This document shows positions 8,901-20,100 of a stretch of DNA of 64,000 nt, piece by piece. The DNA is taken from contig JAFRQH010000037.1 in the NCBI GenBank assembly GCA_017428725.1, forward strand, positions 1 through 64,000, written 5' to 3'. A model generated the notes under the pieces. That model saw only the letters and a list, made by a program, of their open reading frames with translations, searched no databases and was not told where the DNA came from. Origin of the DNA: Bacteroidales bacterium. Its GTDB lineage: Bacteria; Bacteroidota; Bacteroidia; Bacteroidales; UBA932. Position 1 is the first letter of the stretch. Each line of letters begins with the position of its first letter. Position numbers and translations under genes: made by a program.

Positions 8901-11900
8901 TACTCAACGACGAAGCTTTCTTCCTTCTCGGCAAGGCTGGTGAAACAGAGGGAATGCTTGCCGTCCTGGTAGAACATCAGGTTATCCTTTCCCATCGAAT
9001 TCATCTGGATGTACTGCTGCGTCATGACCAGTTCGAAGGGGGAATGGGCGTTCGACAGGAGCAGGCGGGGACGGACGGCGCGCATTTGCAGTTCGAGGTC
9101 GAGCATATCCCGCCTGAATCTGAGATCCCGCGTTCGGTCGTCATCAGGAATCAGCGTCTTCAGGATTGACGTCCTTACGAGTTGGTCATAGAACGCGTGA
9201 TTCACCTCCAGGGTATGAAGTTTGTCCGGATTAGGAGGAGTAAGGTTGTCCTTGTCGTTCACGAGACGGTTCCCGGAGAGGTGCATTCCCTTCGGCGTGA
9301 TGAGTGACGGTCCCGACAGCTTGTTCTCCAGTTTCTTGATGAGGGCTCCGTCTTCTCCGAAACAGGAATGGACGAAATCATACGAACTGATCTGTTGATC
9401 CTTGTGCAGGGGATCTTCACGCTGGATGTCCTTCAACAGGACGTCAGTGACATCGCCTTCAAAAATGAAGGAGGATGAATGCCACGGACGAGAGCGCTCG
9501 TCAAATGGATGGTTGGAATACCGGTTCTTGAAAGTGGGATAGTAATCGAAGGCATTCTTCGGGAGCACCCCGTTGAACTCCTTGGCAGAGGAGAGGTATA
9601 CGTCCAGGTGCAGCCGGTTGTCCTTGTCGATGAACGGCTTCAGGTCATAGGCGTACCGCGGCCGGTTCCAGGGATGGATCAGCTTCATCTTGCCTGTTTT
9701 GGGCGGAGTCCAGGACTGCTCCTTCCGGAAGGTCCAGACGAGCTGGATCTCGTGGTAGTTCGCCGGTTCGGGGGCGTCACTGTCATCCTGGGTGCTGGAG
9801 GAGCCGGGCAGCTTCTCCACTTTCATCGTCTTCTGCAGGAATTTGAGCCAGAAGATGTACAGCCGCCGGTTATAGATGACGGGAACGACCTGATCACCCT
9901 CGATTTCGATATCGAGTTTCTCCCAGGGGGACCACTCGTGGGCTACGTTGTCATAGTACCGGTAGTAATAGACGGAATGGTCGTCGCGCGTCCGGGCGAG
10001 GACGTGGATCATGTCGGTCGTCCCGACTGTCTGCCGATACAGTCCGCAGACATCCAGACGGGCGATCTCGTCCAGCGCGTAGAGGTAATTCAGCAGGGCC
10101 GTCTCCATACTCTCCGACGACGTTTCGTCGCCCTCGATCTCTGTGAGGAACTCCTTGAATTCCGGCGTCTGGTCGTCCCGGAGTTCGGGATCGATCCAGT
10201 TCTCCGGGAACAGGAAGATCTTCCGGGAGGCCTCCCAGACCCGATAGTTCTTGAGCCAGGCCCACTGGCTCCAGTTTTCTGTCGTATTGGTGACGGAGGT
10301 GTTGACGTGCAACTGCGGCACCAGCCCCAGCATACACCGCTGGACGAAAAGCTGGACCGAATTGGTCGCCATCTTGATGCGGGTCGTTTCCTGTTCCGGT
10401 CCCATCCCGACATCCAGGAGATAGCTGTTCACCAGTTCTTCCCGGTCTTTTGCGTTCGAGAACTTCTCGGCCAGGAGATAGCCCGTCAGGGCGTCCCTCT
10501 TCTGCACCCGGATCTTGTCCATCGTCGTCCGGACCTTTGCGGTGTTGCGTGCGAAGCGTTCTCGCAGGACGGCCAGCAGTTTCCCGGCTTTGGCGGCTTC
10601 GGTTGCATAATCGCCGAAATGCGCCAGGGCGGAGAGATCGGCTTCCGCCGGGAGCCCCAATTTCTCCAGGTAGGAGAAGACGGCCCGGGCGTGGCGGCAG
10701 TCCGCCGCGGTCATATCCGGGTCCACGGCAATCGGTTCTTCTCCATTCAGATTGTAATCGTGGTTGAAGGAGATGATTTCGATGATGTCGGACAGGTTCT
10801 CGCGGCTCCACTCCCGACCGAAACGGGATTCCGCCAGGAGAATCTCCTCCCGGGTCGCGCCCAGGGTGCTGTTCAGGATGGCGGCCGTCAGCAGGCAGGA
10901 CGCGGCCGTCTCCACGCTGGCCTGATCCAGCTCCCATTTCTCACTGAGACTCTCCAGCAGTGCGGGATCGACGGAATAGCTCGCCGCAATCACTTCGCAG
11001 AGGTTTTCCCTCTCCGGCAGGGAAGGGAAGCCGTCCAGGTTGTGCTCCAGGATGATCCGGACTTCCTCTTCGGAGAGACCGGGGAACTCTTCCACGTCGC
11101 TCTCGTCCGTTTCCCCCTCTTCCGCTTTCCTCCTGGCAAGCACGACATCCATCAGCGCAACCACCGCCTTCTCGTCGAGTTCGCCACCGCAGACCGCCGG
11201 GTCCTTCATACAGGCGGACAAGTCGCTGACGGACAGGCCTGTCCGTTTCAGGAGGATGACGAACCGCTGCAGGCGGAGCAGGGAAGACGTACTGTCGTTG
11301 AGCAGGATGTCCTGGCGGGTGATGTCCGGATAGCCGAGTCCTTCGGGGTCCGGATCGGAAAGGACGATGCCCAGCGTCCCGAGCACCTGGACCGCGTCGG
11401 AATAGCTAAGGTCGGCCGCGTTCATGAAATGCAGGAGAGGAACGATGGTCAGGTTCCCGCTTTTCGTCGTTTTCACTTTCCAGGTAGGAGCGCCGCCCGT
11501 GGAGAAAACGGCTGCTTCCTTGGCAGACATCTCGAAATACTCCCTGGCCACCTCGAACCGGGGCCGCCCATAGAACGCCATCAGTTCGTGCCGCTCGACG
11601 CCGAGTGCCCGCATAAATTCCCGGACCTGCGTTTCCGCCAGGTTGAAATAGGGATGGCAGGCAGGCTGGCCGGACGCGGAAAGGGTCCGGTACACGGATT
11701 CCTCCGTATGTTCAGGGACGAGCAACGGTTCTTCCCCTTCGCCTTCCGTCTGCCGGTACTTCCAGCCGCCCGATCCGTGCACGGCCATCTCCAACGCCTC
11801 GCAGACCAGGTCGATCTGGGGCACCAGCGTCTCCGAGTTCTTCTTGTTGAGCAGGATGAACGGGATTTCGGGGCGCGTTGCGGTCAGGATGCCGTATGCG

Positions 11901-14176
11901 GACGAGCCATTCTCGGTCGGTCGGTTCTGCAGGAAGCGGAGCAGGTCGGCCAGATAGGCGGCGGGGCTGAGCAGGGACAGGCTGTCATCGTAGTAATAGG
12001 TGTCAAGCGAGCCGAAAAGCCTCCGCAGGTTTGCCGAATTGGGGGTGACGGAATCGCTGCTCCGGCGGGTGGCGTCGAGAAGGTCGTCGTACAGGGACAG
12101 GGTCTTCAGGTAGATGTCCTTGACGGTGGCCCAGGCTTTCTTGCCGATGGAAAGATTCTCCTGCCCGGCGTAATAGGCCTCGACGGCGCTGGTGATGCCC
12201 TGAGCCAGAAGTTTTTGGGCGACTTGCGGCGATGGGGAGATCTTATACAGCCGCTGAAGGGCGCGCACCCCCCGCTTGCAGTCCTCATTCTTCTCCGTCT
12301 CCTCCTTGCCGACGAACTGGTAATTGTTGGTCTTGGCCATGTCCGAAAAGTCGAAACGCCGGGCATCGGCCCGGATGACCATGGCGTTGGACAGCGGGGT
12401 TATCGCTCCCGCAACGGTCTCGGTGATGAAGCGGTAGGCCTCAGAACCGGCGGGGACGTTGTCGGACAGCGATTTCTTCCCGGACTTGACATCGTCCAGG
12501 TACAACTGGAGGGAGTAGACGAACCAATGTTCGAGATAGGCGCTTCGGATAGCGGGAAGGATATCGGACGGCCGGGCGATGCCTTTCGACGAATAATAAC
12601 TGTTGGGCTGCATCGCCATCCTTCCGAGGTGGTAGTTGGCCATATCCGCTTTGACAGCCTTGGCCGCGGAAATGTTGAAGTGCAGGAATTCCAGGATGGT
12701 GAGACTCCTTTCCAGGTCCTCCCGCTCGCTGGCCGTCAACATGGGCGAGACGGTGGAGAGGAATGCAGAACCCAGATCCTGGGCTCCCACGTAGCATTCC
12801 GCAATGCTCAGGTACTTGTCCGGAATCACGGTGGAAACGGACAGGATATCCCGGAGCGTTACGCCAGGCTTCAGTTCCATATGATCAAGGACATACTGCT
12901 TCCGGAATGTTGCAAACTGTTCGGTCATCCCGACCGGATCCAGCCGCTGATCGATGATGTTGTCTGTAATCGACTGGGAAATGGCTTTCGAGAGCGTCTC
13001 CAACTGGGCAAGGACCATCTTGTCCAGGAGGGCCCGGGCACCTGTCAGCGCCGCCTCCATCTGGCTTTCCGTGGGAGGCGTATTGCCAAACTTCGAGTAC
13101 TTCAATAGATTGTAATACTCCGTCAGCCCTTCGGGAACGTCTTGACGGACGATCGCATACAGGACATCGCTGATCATCTTTTCCCGGTCTTTCGCCTGGA
13201 TGTCCGACACGATGGAGAACATTTTGGCCACCAAGGACAAGGCCTGGACCTGATAGACGGGGACGGACGCGAGGGAGGAAACCTGCCCGGAGCCCATTGT
13301 CTCGGTCGGATAGAAGAGGTTCAGGGCGTCCTGGACGCCGAAGCGATCGCAAAGCGCCTTTTTCATCAGATCCAGTTCGGAGGTGGGGCAGTATAGTCCA
13401 AAATTGCACCAGGTAATGGCGGATTTGACCGTAATCGTCTTAGAATACTGCAGATCCGAGCTAAAGGTGCCGGCCTGCATCATTCCCGCCCTTTGGGTAA
13501 GACCGCGGGTGGTGAGGGTTTGCTGGGTCATTGCACTCGGGCGGCTTATGACCTTATCGGAATCCTGGAGTTTCACTTCCACTTTGACAGTGAAGGAAGT
13601 CAAGGCTTTCCCGGACGCGTCCTTGGGCCCCTCGAAAGGAATGTTGTAGAATCCCTTGGAATTGGTTGTCCGGGTGTGCACGGCGGAACACCCTATGCCG
13701 AAGACCGTCAGGGTCACCTCATGCGCGGTAAGCGCAATCCCTTCCGTTGAATGGACAGATCCCTTGACGGTGTAGGTCATCGCCTTTTCAATCCGGCGGT
13801 CCTTCTCGTGCAGCACCCGGACGAGGACCTTGCGGCTTTCAGCGTCAAACCGGGCCGAGACGGGAATCTTGTTGGCTGCCTGGAACTTGTTCAAAGCGTC
13901 CAGGGTGGTTTTGCCGAAGCGCTTCTGCACGAACTCATCCAACGAAATCGAGTAGTCCAGGAAGGCTAATGACTTCTGCAAGTTAGTCACTGCGGTTCCC
14001 GTCTTGTTCAGACTGGTCAGCGTGGTCGGTACGACGACTTCTTTGACGGAAGGCTTCTTCAGGAACCCCCCGTTTTGCGGTTTGTTCATATTGTTCATTT
14101 TTATATTGTTGACTTTCCGGATCTTCCCGGCGGCCTTCGCTTCGGAGACCGATCGGACGATATCTGCGACGTTCAT
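5930..14176 (-). CDS. Tc toxin subunit A-like pore/translocation protein (TcA), 2748 residues
   Basis: TcA proteins form the pentameric bell that binds the target cell and injects the TcC cargo through a central channel. Seen in order: a peptidoglycan-binding-like region (about 50-122, KSLAFLDYSI...FGKTTLDALNKFQ), a carboxypeptidase-regulatory-like beta sandwich (about 133-210), the VRP1/Salmonella-virulence-protein signature near residue 735 (LLSPAAYLADLLRFLQ), the neuraminidase-like/ABC-toxin region from about 1300 (WSQWAWLKNYRVWEASRKIF, LFPENWIDPELRDDQTPEF), and the C-terminal TcB-binding and channel segment at about 2200-2490. The latter has long coiled coils (EIKEIETSISSLEETLARAE) flanking a small-residue hydrophobic tip (SSGAMLSAAGNLLTGAAGL). 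Length is somewhat above the ~2500 typical of insect-pathogen TcA. It begins six bases after the TcB-TcC fusion and is co-transcribed with it. No signal peptide is visible, as usual for Tc toxins. Receptor specificity unknown. Confidence 0.9.
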   Translation of the reverse strand: MNVADIVRSVSEAKAAGKIRKVNNIKMNNMNKPQNGGFLKKPSVKEVVVPTTLTSLNKTGTAVTNLQKSLAFLDYSISLDEFVQKRFGKTTLDALNKFQAANKIPVSARFDAESRKVLVRVLHEKDRRIEKAMTYTVKGSVHSTEGIALTAHEVTLTVFGIGCSAVHTRTTNSKGFYNIPFEGPKDASGKALTSFTVKVEVKLQDSDKVISRPSAMTQQTLTTRGLTQRAGMMQAGTFSSDLQYSKTITVKSAITWCNFGLYCPTSELDLMKKALCDRFGVQDALNLFYPTETMGSGQVSSLASVPVYQVQALSLVAKMFSIVSDIQAKDREKMISDVLYAIVRQDVPEGLTEYYNLLKYSKFGNTPPTESQMEAALTGARALLDKMVLAQLETLSKAISQSITDNIIDQRLDPVGMTEQFATFRKQYVLDHMELKPGVTLRDILSVSTVIPDKYLSIAECYVGAQDLGSAFLSTVSPMLTASEREDLERSLTILEFLHFNISAAKAVKADMANYHLGRMAMQPNSYYSSKGIARPSDILPAIRSAYLEHWFVYSLQLYLDDVKSGKKSLSDNVPAGSEAYRFITETVAGAITPLSNAMVIRADARRFDFSDMAKTNNYQFVGKEETEKNEDCKRGVRALQRLYKISPSPQVAQKLLAQGITSAVEAYYAGQENLSIGKKAWATVKDIYLKTLSLYDDLLDATRRSSDSVTPNSANLRRLFGSLDTYYYDDSLSLLSPAAYLADLLRFLQNRPTENGSSAYGILTATRPEIPFILLNKKNSETLVPQIDLVCEALEMAVHGSGGWKYRQTEGEGEEPLLVPEHTEESVYRTLSASGQPACHPYFNLAETQVREFMRALGVERHELMAFYGRPRFEVAREYFEMSAKEAAVFSTGGAPTWKVKTTKSGNLTIVPLLHFMNAADLSYSDAVQVLGTLGIVLSDPDPEGLGYPDITRQDILLNDSTSSLLRLQRFVILLKRTGLSVSDLSACMKDPAVCGGELDEKAVVALMDVVLARRKAEEGETDESDVEEFPGLSEEEVRIILEHNLDGFPSLPERENLCEVIAASYSVDPALLESLSEKWELDQASVETAASCLLTAAILNSTLGATREEILLAESRFGREWSRENLSDIIEIISFNHDYNLNGEEPIAVDPDMTAADCRHARAVFSYLEKLGLPAEADLSALAHFGDYATEAAKAGKLLAVLRERFARNTAKVRTTMDKIRVQKRDALTGYLLAEKFSNAKDREELVNSYLLDVGMGPEQETTRIKMATNSVQLFVQRCMLGLVPQLHVNTSVTNTTENWSQWAWLKNYRVWEASRKIFLFPENWIDPELRDDQTPEFKEFLTEIEGDETSSESMETALLNYLYALDEIARLDVCGLYRQTVGTTDMIHVLARTRDDHSVYYYRYYDNVAHEWSPWEKLDIEIEGDQVVPVIYNRRLYIFWLKFLQKTMKVEKLPGSSSTQDDSDAPEPANYHEIQLVWTFRKEQSWTPPKTGKMKLIHPWNRPRYAYDLKPFIDKDNRLHLDVYLSSAKEFNGVLPKNAFDYYPTFKNRYSNHPFDERSRPWHSSSFIFEGDVTDVLLKDIQREDPLHKDQQISSYDFVHSCFGEDGALIKKLENKLSGPSLITPKGMHLSGNRLVNDKDNLTPPNPDKLHTLEVNHAFYDQLVRTSILKTLIPDDDRTRDLRFRRDMLDLELQMRAVRPRLLLSNAHSPFELVMTQQYIQMNSMGKDNLMFYQDGKHSLCFTSLAEKEESFVVEYDSEPARYGSRAHTTESVQVSSKTCQYSASLFYHPYVKMFIKNIREGGIDKLYQRELQLEPWSKDIPSRKSGDFFGQYKPSAVVTNSPSEVVDFDYGGAYSVYNWELFFHIPLTIACRLSENNKHEEAMRWFHFIFNPMAYVKSSASPEGYWTTKPFYENTRAKKQNSDKADRIESLLDGLGLNDPQLRAWRNNPFSPHLVARYRTSAYQKTVVTKYIANMIAWADMLFKEETMESINEATLLYVLAYEILGTRPQKVKSPVNDRHDKDFNTLRKGITAFGNSADKGMERVNLLLEIESLLNIGSTADETDPAAEVPHVDVYYFDMPQNDLIEQYWDTIEDRLRKIRASQNIDGVFRKLSINAPEIDPADLVKAAASGGGLDSIGYNSVSSTQGQPPYRFRVALSLAEQMCNEVRMIGEKMLSATEKYDAEDMAKFRAAQEKDLLNAMVQIREQEIKEIETSISSLEETLARAERTQEYYAGLQAISDKEAKAIRLNEESLRSSQIAVPINSSGAMLSAAGNLLTGAAGLSSPMVGYIVSFEAIGQSLMMQANSLQMSAGMADRKSAIVGTNAVYERRASEWALQAELAGKEAASLTHQIAGAEHRLSVARMNLDNQRLQIEQSNAVLELLKTKKSSAELYRWMRSQLASVYKTAYNLAFELAKKAESCFEWELGTKPGIIQTTAWNSKYDGFLAGDLLMQQIHKLQDEYWKSNVRTLELTKHIPVSCIPSSSETGSALLDLIYDEKCDIELPEWLFDMDYQDHYFRRIKHVSLTIPCVVGPYTNVNCQLSLTGHAIRKNINAGEKNNAPVFENVVAGSIATSTAVNDGGQFEVNFNDERYLPFEGFGAVSRWHLDLPGKTNHFDRTSISDVILNVSYTSKKETTASAHGRPDRKAVLVISLKREFQSAWRELSAGADKIRIQIPESLYPHWMRSGTKQIDSVMSESQKKLSAVGGSHLLSDDGFLDLDFSTVKNRNKLADVKIVIGVML

Positions 14177-14182
14177 AACAAC

Positions 14183-17100
14183 TTATTTTTCAAATGCACT
14201 TCTCATCATACTATATGCACTTCCAGTAAGTGTTACATTATCCGAAGCCCCCCATTTCACTGAGGGTATCTGTTTTGCGATGTCATCAGCGTTCTTCCTC
14301 AATACCATAACCTTTGAGCCGGTATACTTCATCTGATCCACATACTGCTTCATACTCCGCCTCGCCTGTTCGTGCACAAGAATCCTATGCCCTTCAAACT
14401 CTTGAGCGGTTATGGTTCGGGTCGCCGTAGCATTTCCTACTGTCGTAGAAATTGTCACATCCTTCAAATTCGGATCAGGGACACGGGTCCTTTCAAAAGC
14501 TTCTTTTTCCATCTTATATCCATCTTTCAGCTGCTTATGCTTTCTAGTGGCCTCTGCCAAGGCATTTTCCGTTTTTGCCAACAGTTTCTTCTGTTCCTTT
14601 CCAACTAGGGCGGCATCAAGCTTCCCCGCGCCAATATCCAGAACGGTCTTGGCCCCTATACCTACCAGATCTGCTGATTCAGAAGAGACACCGGCAATTT
14701 GCAGACTCTTTGACACGATTTTGTCGACCGTCATATTTGACAAAGCCCCACCAACATAAGGGATGTCTTCACCGGTAATTAAATGATAAGAATCATTTGT
14801 CGCGCTGGCAATATCAGTGGTTGCGCTATAGAGCAGGTATCCCTTGACAAGGCCCGATCCGACTTTGATCGTCGTAAGGGTGCCTTTGATTGCCAATCCG
14901 CCCGGCACAATGACCAATCCAACATTGAGAGTCACTTTATCGAGAACTTCTTGAGCCTTTTCAGAAATAGCAACTTTTCCCTGGGGGGTATCGATAATTT
15001 TCAATTTTATTCCCTTAGGATTATCTGGACCGATACTCGGCCCGTCATGGTAGTCTCTCACGAAACGCGGGTCCGGCGCAACAAACAAGGACTTGGTTTT
15101 AGGCTTTTCTTCCAGACCATTTGGATGAAGTTTCAACCATGCATCATAATCATTGAAGCCATTGGTATCCACCTTGTTGATAGGGTCATTGCTGCAATAA
15201 CAGTACAGGTTCAGACCGCCATCGATGCCGATGGGATCGGGGCTGAGCCAGCGGCCTAGCCAGGGGATGTAGTAGCGGGCGTTGTGGTAGGAGAGTCCGC
15301 TTTCCTCATCCCGTTCCATTCCGGTATAGCGGTAGCGTTTGGCCGCGGCTTTGACGGATTTGTTCCAGGCCAGCCAGGCGGTATCCCCGTAGGGCGTGAA
15401 TTCCTCCTGGCTGATGAGGACGCCGGCCTTGTCCACTTCGACCGTAGCCGAGCCCAGGTGGTCGTGGACCTGATAGCGGAACAGGGTCTTAGCCGTTCCG
15501 TCGTCCACCCCGTTCCGACGGTCGATCAGCAGGCAGGTCCGCTGTCCGTCGGAAACGGGGATCGTCGTCCTCTCCAGCCCCTTGTCCGCTCCGGAATGCT
15601 TCCGGTAGATTTCAAATCCGTCCAGATAGATCCTTTCTTCCAAGAGAGCCGGCGTCCCGTCCGATGCGGCGGCCTTCGTGACCTTCCGGAAACGGGTCCC
15701 AGAACCGTCATACTGATAATACGTGGTCTCCGGGATACCACCGTCGACCCGCACCTGCCGGGAAGAGCGGACCATCTGGTCGGCGTAGTTCCACTTCAAG
15801 GAAGAAAGGTGGGGCATCCCGGTCATGCATCCGTGCCGGGGATGGTAAGTGTAGTTGTAGGTGAAATCACCGACGGTCGTGGAGAGAAGCCGATTGTTCC
15901 CCTCCCCGTACCGGTAATCCCGCTTCCAGGAGTTGCCCTCGCTGGAATGCTTGATAAAGAGGATGTTGCCGGACGAATCATAGCCGTATTCTTCGTTGTA
16001 AGGGCGGACGGCCATGGTGGACCCATCGGAGATTTCGTCCTTGAAGGTAAAGTCGGAATGACGGTCGTGGCGGTCCCGCGTGACGGCGAGGGCGCGCTCC
16101 CGGCCGCTCGCCTTCACGAGACGGCCGTGCAGGTCATACGTGTAATCGGAATCCCCGTCCACCTTCCTGTTGTCGTAAAAGAAAACGTCTCCCGATTCAT
16201 CGCTGATGTGCGAGATCTTGCCCGTGGCGTCATAAAAATACCGCTTGGCCTGCAGGACCGTCCCGTTCGTCCTCCGGGACCGGATCGATTCCACCCGGAA
16301 GGTTTCCGGGTCGAAGGTATGGTCGGTCACGACGCCGTTGCCGTACTCGATATGGCAGCGCTGCCGCTTCTCATTGTAGGTCGTACGCAGGACAACCGTC
16401 TCCGCCTGGCCGCTCTCCGGGAAAGTCACGGTCTGGGACGACAGGAGGCCACCCTCGTTGTAGGCGGGCGTCACGGCCGTGCCGTCCGGCAGGATGTTCC
16501 GGACGAGGCGGCCGAGGGCGTCGTACTCCTTCCGGAAGGAGAAGGTTTCCGCTTCGAGGGCCTTTTCCCGCTTGTCTTCCTTCCAATCCACCGTCCCTTC
16601 CCGGTCGATGGGGAGCCGGCGGGTCAATTCGCAGGGATTGCCTTTGAAATCGTAGGCATCGACACGGGTCTTTCCGCTCGTATCCCAACTCTCCACCGCC
16701 TGGCCGAGGAGGTTCCGGCTTTGTAGGTTTTCCAGCGATTCTTCCTGCAGGAGGTCCTCTCCATACCGGAAGAAGGCGATGAGATGGTCATACAGGTCTT
16801 CCCCTTCCTGCGCTTCCTCCGTGACGACGCGGACGGATATGGGACGCCGGAGCCGGTCATACCGGTATTCCGTCCGCTGACCGCGGTCATTCCAGCCCCT
16901 GACCGGGGTGCCGTCCGCGTCCTGGAACATCCATCTCCGCCCGTTGTCGGGCCCCTCGGAGTACAGGACGCGGCCCAGCAGGTCGTAACGGTACCTTTGC
17001 ACGGTGACGCCCCGGGCGTCCGTGACGGAAAGGACGTTGCCCGGGACGTCCAGTTCGGCGAAAGTCAGTTCTCCGGCGTCATCGACACAGACGGGACGAC

Positions 17101-20100
17101 CGAGCGGATCGAAATGAACCGTCTCGGGGGTCCCTTGGTACACTTTGGACTTCAGAGCGGCTTTGTGCCGCTGGTCCCCGGCATCCAGCGCCATTCTCTT
17201 CCCGTACCATTCGGAGTCTGCCACCGTATCCCCCGTATCAAAGGCGCGGACCGACCAGGAATGGATGTCCACCTTGTCGTATGTCCCGTCGGGAAGGTCG
17301 GTCCGGACATTCCGGCCCAGGGCATCATAGAAAAGGACCGGGGTGACGCCCTGCTCCACGATCTCCCGGGCGGTTTCGAACGAAGGAACGGTGCTGAAAT
17401 ACGGCTCATACTGCATCACCGCATTCCCCTTGTTGTTCACGACGGTCCTTCCGTTACCGATCCAGCGGACCGTCCGGGCGGGATCCTGCGGATCCGGTTC
17501 CGCCTGGTTCTTCGAGAGGATGATGTTCCCCAAGCCGTTCGAATATGAGATGGCGATCTGTATCGGCGAATCCGGGGCCTCCTTGAAATGCCGCTCCCGG
17601 AGGATAGTCGCCGAACGGGCGGGTTTGCCCTCGCGGGTCCAGGCTTCATAATCGGCCACGTACCGCTCGGAGGCCCCGCCCAGAAGGGTCTTGGCCAGGG
17701 ATTCCACCTCGTCCCATTCCGTGGCCCGGAAAAAACGCCGGACGAGTTCGTCCTCGTCCCCGGAGGAACCGGCGGCGATCCCGTCGATCCGGTCCGCCTC
17801 GTCTCCCTTGCCCATTATCGCCAGGGCCTTGGTCATTCCGGTTTCGTCATAGACCGCTGCGGACAGATTCCCGTTGATATCCCGCATGACGGTGGGCCGA
17901 AGGGTAAAGGGATCGAACGCCTCGGCGGTGACGGTCTCTCCGAAAGGATTCTCCACCTCATTCAGGACCATCCAGGTATCATCCGCATAACGGACCCTGG
18001 TGATTTCTCCGAATTGATCGGTATATGCAACCGGGGTATAGAACCGCTCGCGCGCCTGTCCCGCGCTTTCGCCCCCCTCCAGGAGGATGGGCCGGCCGGA
18101 AGGAATCCACCAGCCCCCGCGGGCGGCGGGATCGACCCGGTCGTCCGGCAGGCGGATGTATTTCCCTTCCACAAGCATCTCTTCCGTCACCTTTCCACCA
18201 TATACGGCCGAAAGCGTTTCCGGCGTGAAGGCGAGCTGGTAGCTGTCGCAGGGAATCAGCGGGAAAGCGATCTTTTTCCACGGAAGAGGGGCTTTCAGGC
18301 TGGTGTCCAGATAGAGCGTCTGGTCTCCGCCTTCCAGGCGAAGCAGGCCCTGGATCCGCTCCCGGGCAAAGTCCGCTGTGCCATAGAAGGCCCCCTGGTG
18401 GGTCAGGCCGTCCAGGCTGAAGGCAAAGGAGCCTGTCTGCACCCGGAGCAGATGGATATCCTCCGTCAGGAGGTCTTCCGAGAACTCGTTCCTCTGGTAG
18501 GTGACGGTCGCCCGGGACTGGATTTCAGACACCTTGCCGGGCGTCGAAGAGTCGGAGCAGGAACGCGGATAGGCGATCTGCGCCGCTTCCAGCACATTCC
18601 CGTATTCGTCGAAGGAAAGGTTCAGGCTTTGCGTGAAGCGGGGATCCGAAGGGACGTCCTCATAGGTCTTGGACAGCTGCTGCCCGTCCATCGCCAGGAA
18701 AACGGCATGCCGGTTCTGCCCTTTTGGCTGCAGCATGCGGATGACACCGGAGGTGACGCTAATACGGCAGGGGTCCGTCTGGCCGGCCAGGAACACCTCG
18801 TTCCGGTAGACCTGGCCCTTCAGGGCGCGGACCGCCTCCTCTTTCTCTTCGGGCGTCATCAATTCCGGCCTCTCCAGTACATCTTCCTCCACCATCCGGA
18901 AAGCATCATCCTCCGGCAGGATTTTCCCTGCTCCCACATGGACCCAGGTCTTCGTGATGACCGGGTCCTGGTGGAGCCGCCGGTCGAGGACATTCCCATC
19001 CCGGCTCTCCCAATGTTCAAAGGTCTCGGTATCAGTCTGTTCCACCATTCCAAAGCCGCAGAATTCCCTTTCCCGGTGGTCGTAATAGCCATCCCTGTAG
19101 CGGTAGGTCGTGACGAACCGCCAGGAAGAGACCAGGTCGAGGGTCTCGGTCTTTGCCAGACAGTGGACGGGGAAGCCGAGACGGGTTTTCCACCCCTCAC
19201 CCCGGGCCTTGTCTTCCAGATAGAATTTCGTGGAAGAGGCATACTCCATCCTGACCTCCTTGCCCAAGGAATTGGAATAGCCCGTCAGAAGATAGGGTTT
19301 CCGGCTTTCCATAAGGTCGATGTAGCGGATGGTTCGCCCTTCCCTTGCAGGAAGGTAGGAAGTCCAGACCAGGCAACTGAGCCCGGTGCCCAGCAGATCG
19401 CACAAAGTCAGGTCGGAGAGGGTGTCGACGGCGGGTGCGTCGGGGATTTCGAAAGGATCCGCCGCATAGTCCCGGCCACAGCGGTTGAGCCAGCACCGGA
19501 AGGAACCGCCACCGAGATAGACCAGGTCCGCCGTGCCGGTCCCGTCGATGTCCGCGAGCCGGACGAGGGATGGGTCGAATTCGGAGGCCGGACCAAGGAG
19601 TGGCGCATTCCCCATTGTGACCTTTTTCCCGAACCGGCCATAGCCCAGGTTGGGATAGTAGCAGACTTCGGCATTCCGGATCCGTACGATGTCCATCAGT
19701 CCGTCTCCGGTCATGTCCGCGAGGAAAACGCCCTGCGAGTCATCCGAGAAGATGATGTCGGCCCCTTCTTCCGGGTCGATGAACATCGGCGAGAGATTCG
19801 CTTCCGTGAACCCTTTCCGGCCCTCGGAAGGGTACCAGACGAAAAGGGAGTCCGAGGAGATGAGCATCTCCGCCTTCCCGTCCCCGTTCAGGTCCACCAT
19901 CCGGACGGCCTGCGGGTTGTCCAGGGAGGGAAAACGCTCGAACGGGACGAACGGACGGACGGAATCCTCCCGGCCCTCCCCGAACCGGACGGGGTCGTCG
20001 ATTTCATAGTAGCCGCCGGTCGAGGGGGTCAGGTCGGCGAACTGGCATTTCCCGTCGGCGTCGAGGTCGGTGAGTACCCATCGGCCCACAGGCGGCCGGA

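Noticed and set aside
9479..13108. Open frame of 1209 codons on the plus strand opposite tcA
   Set aside because: Antisense shadow of the toxin gene with repetitive, Gly/Arg/Val-rich composition.
14177..14182. Possible frameshift joining the two toxin genes
   Set aside because: A clear stop and a new ATG are separated by six bases; TcA and TcB/TcC are normally separate proteins.
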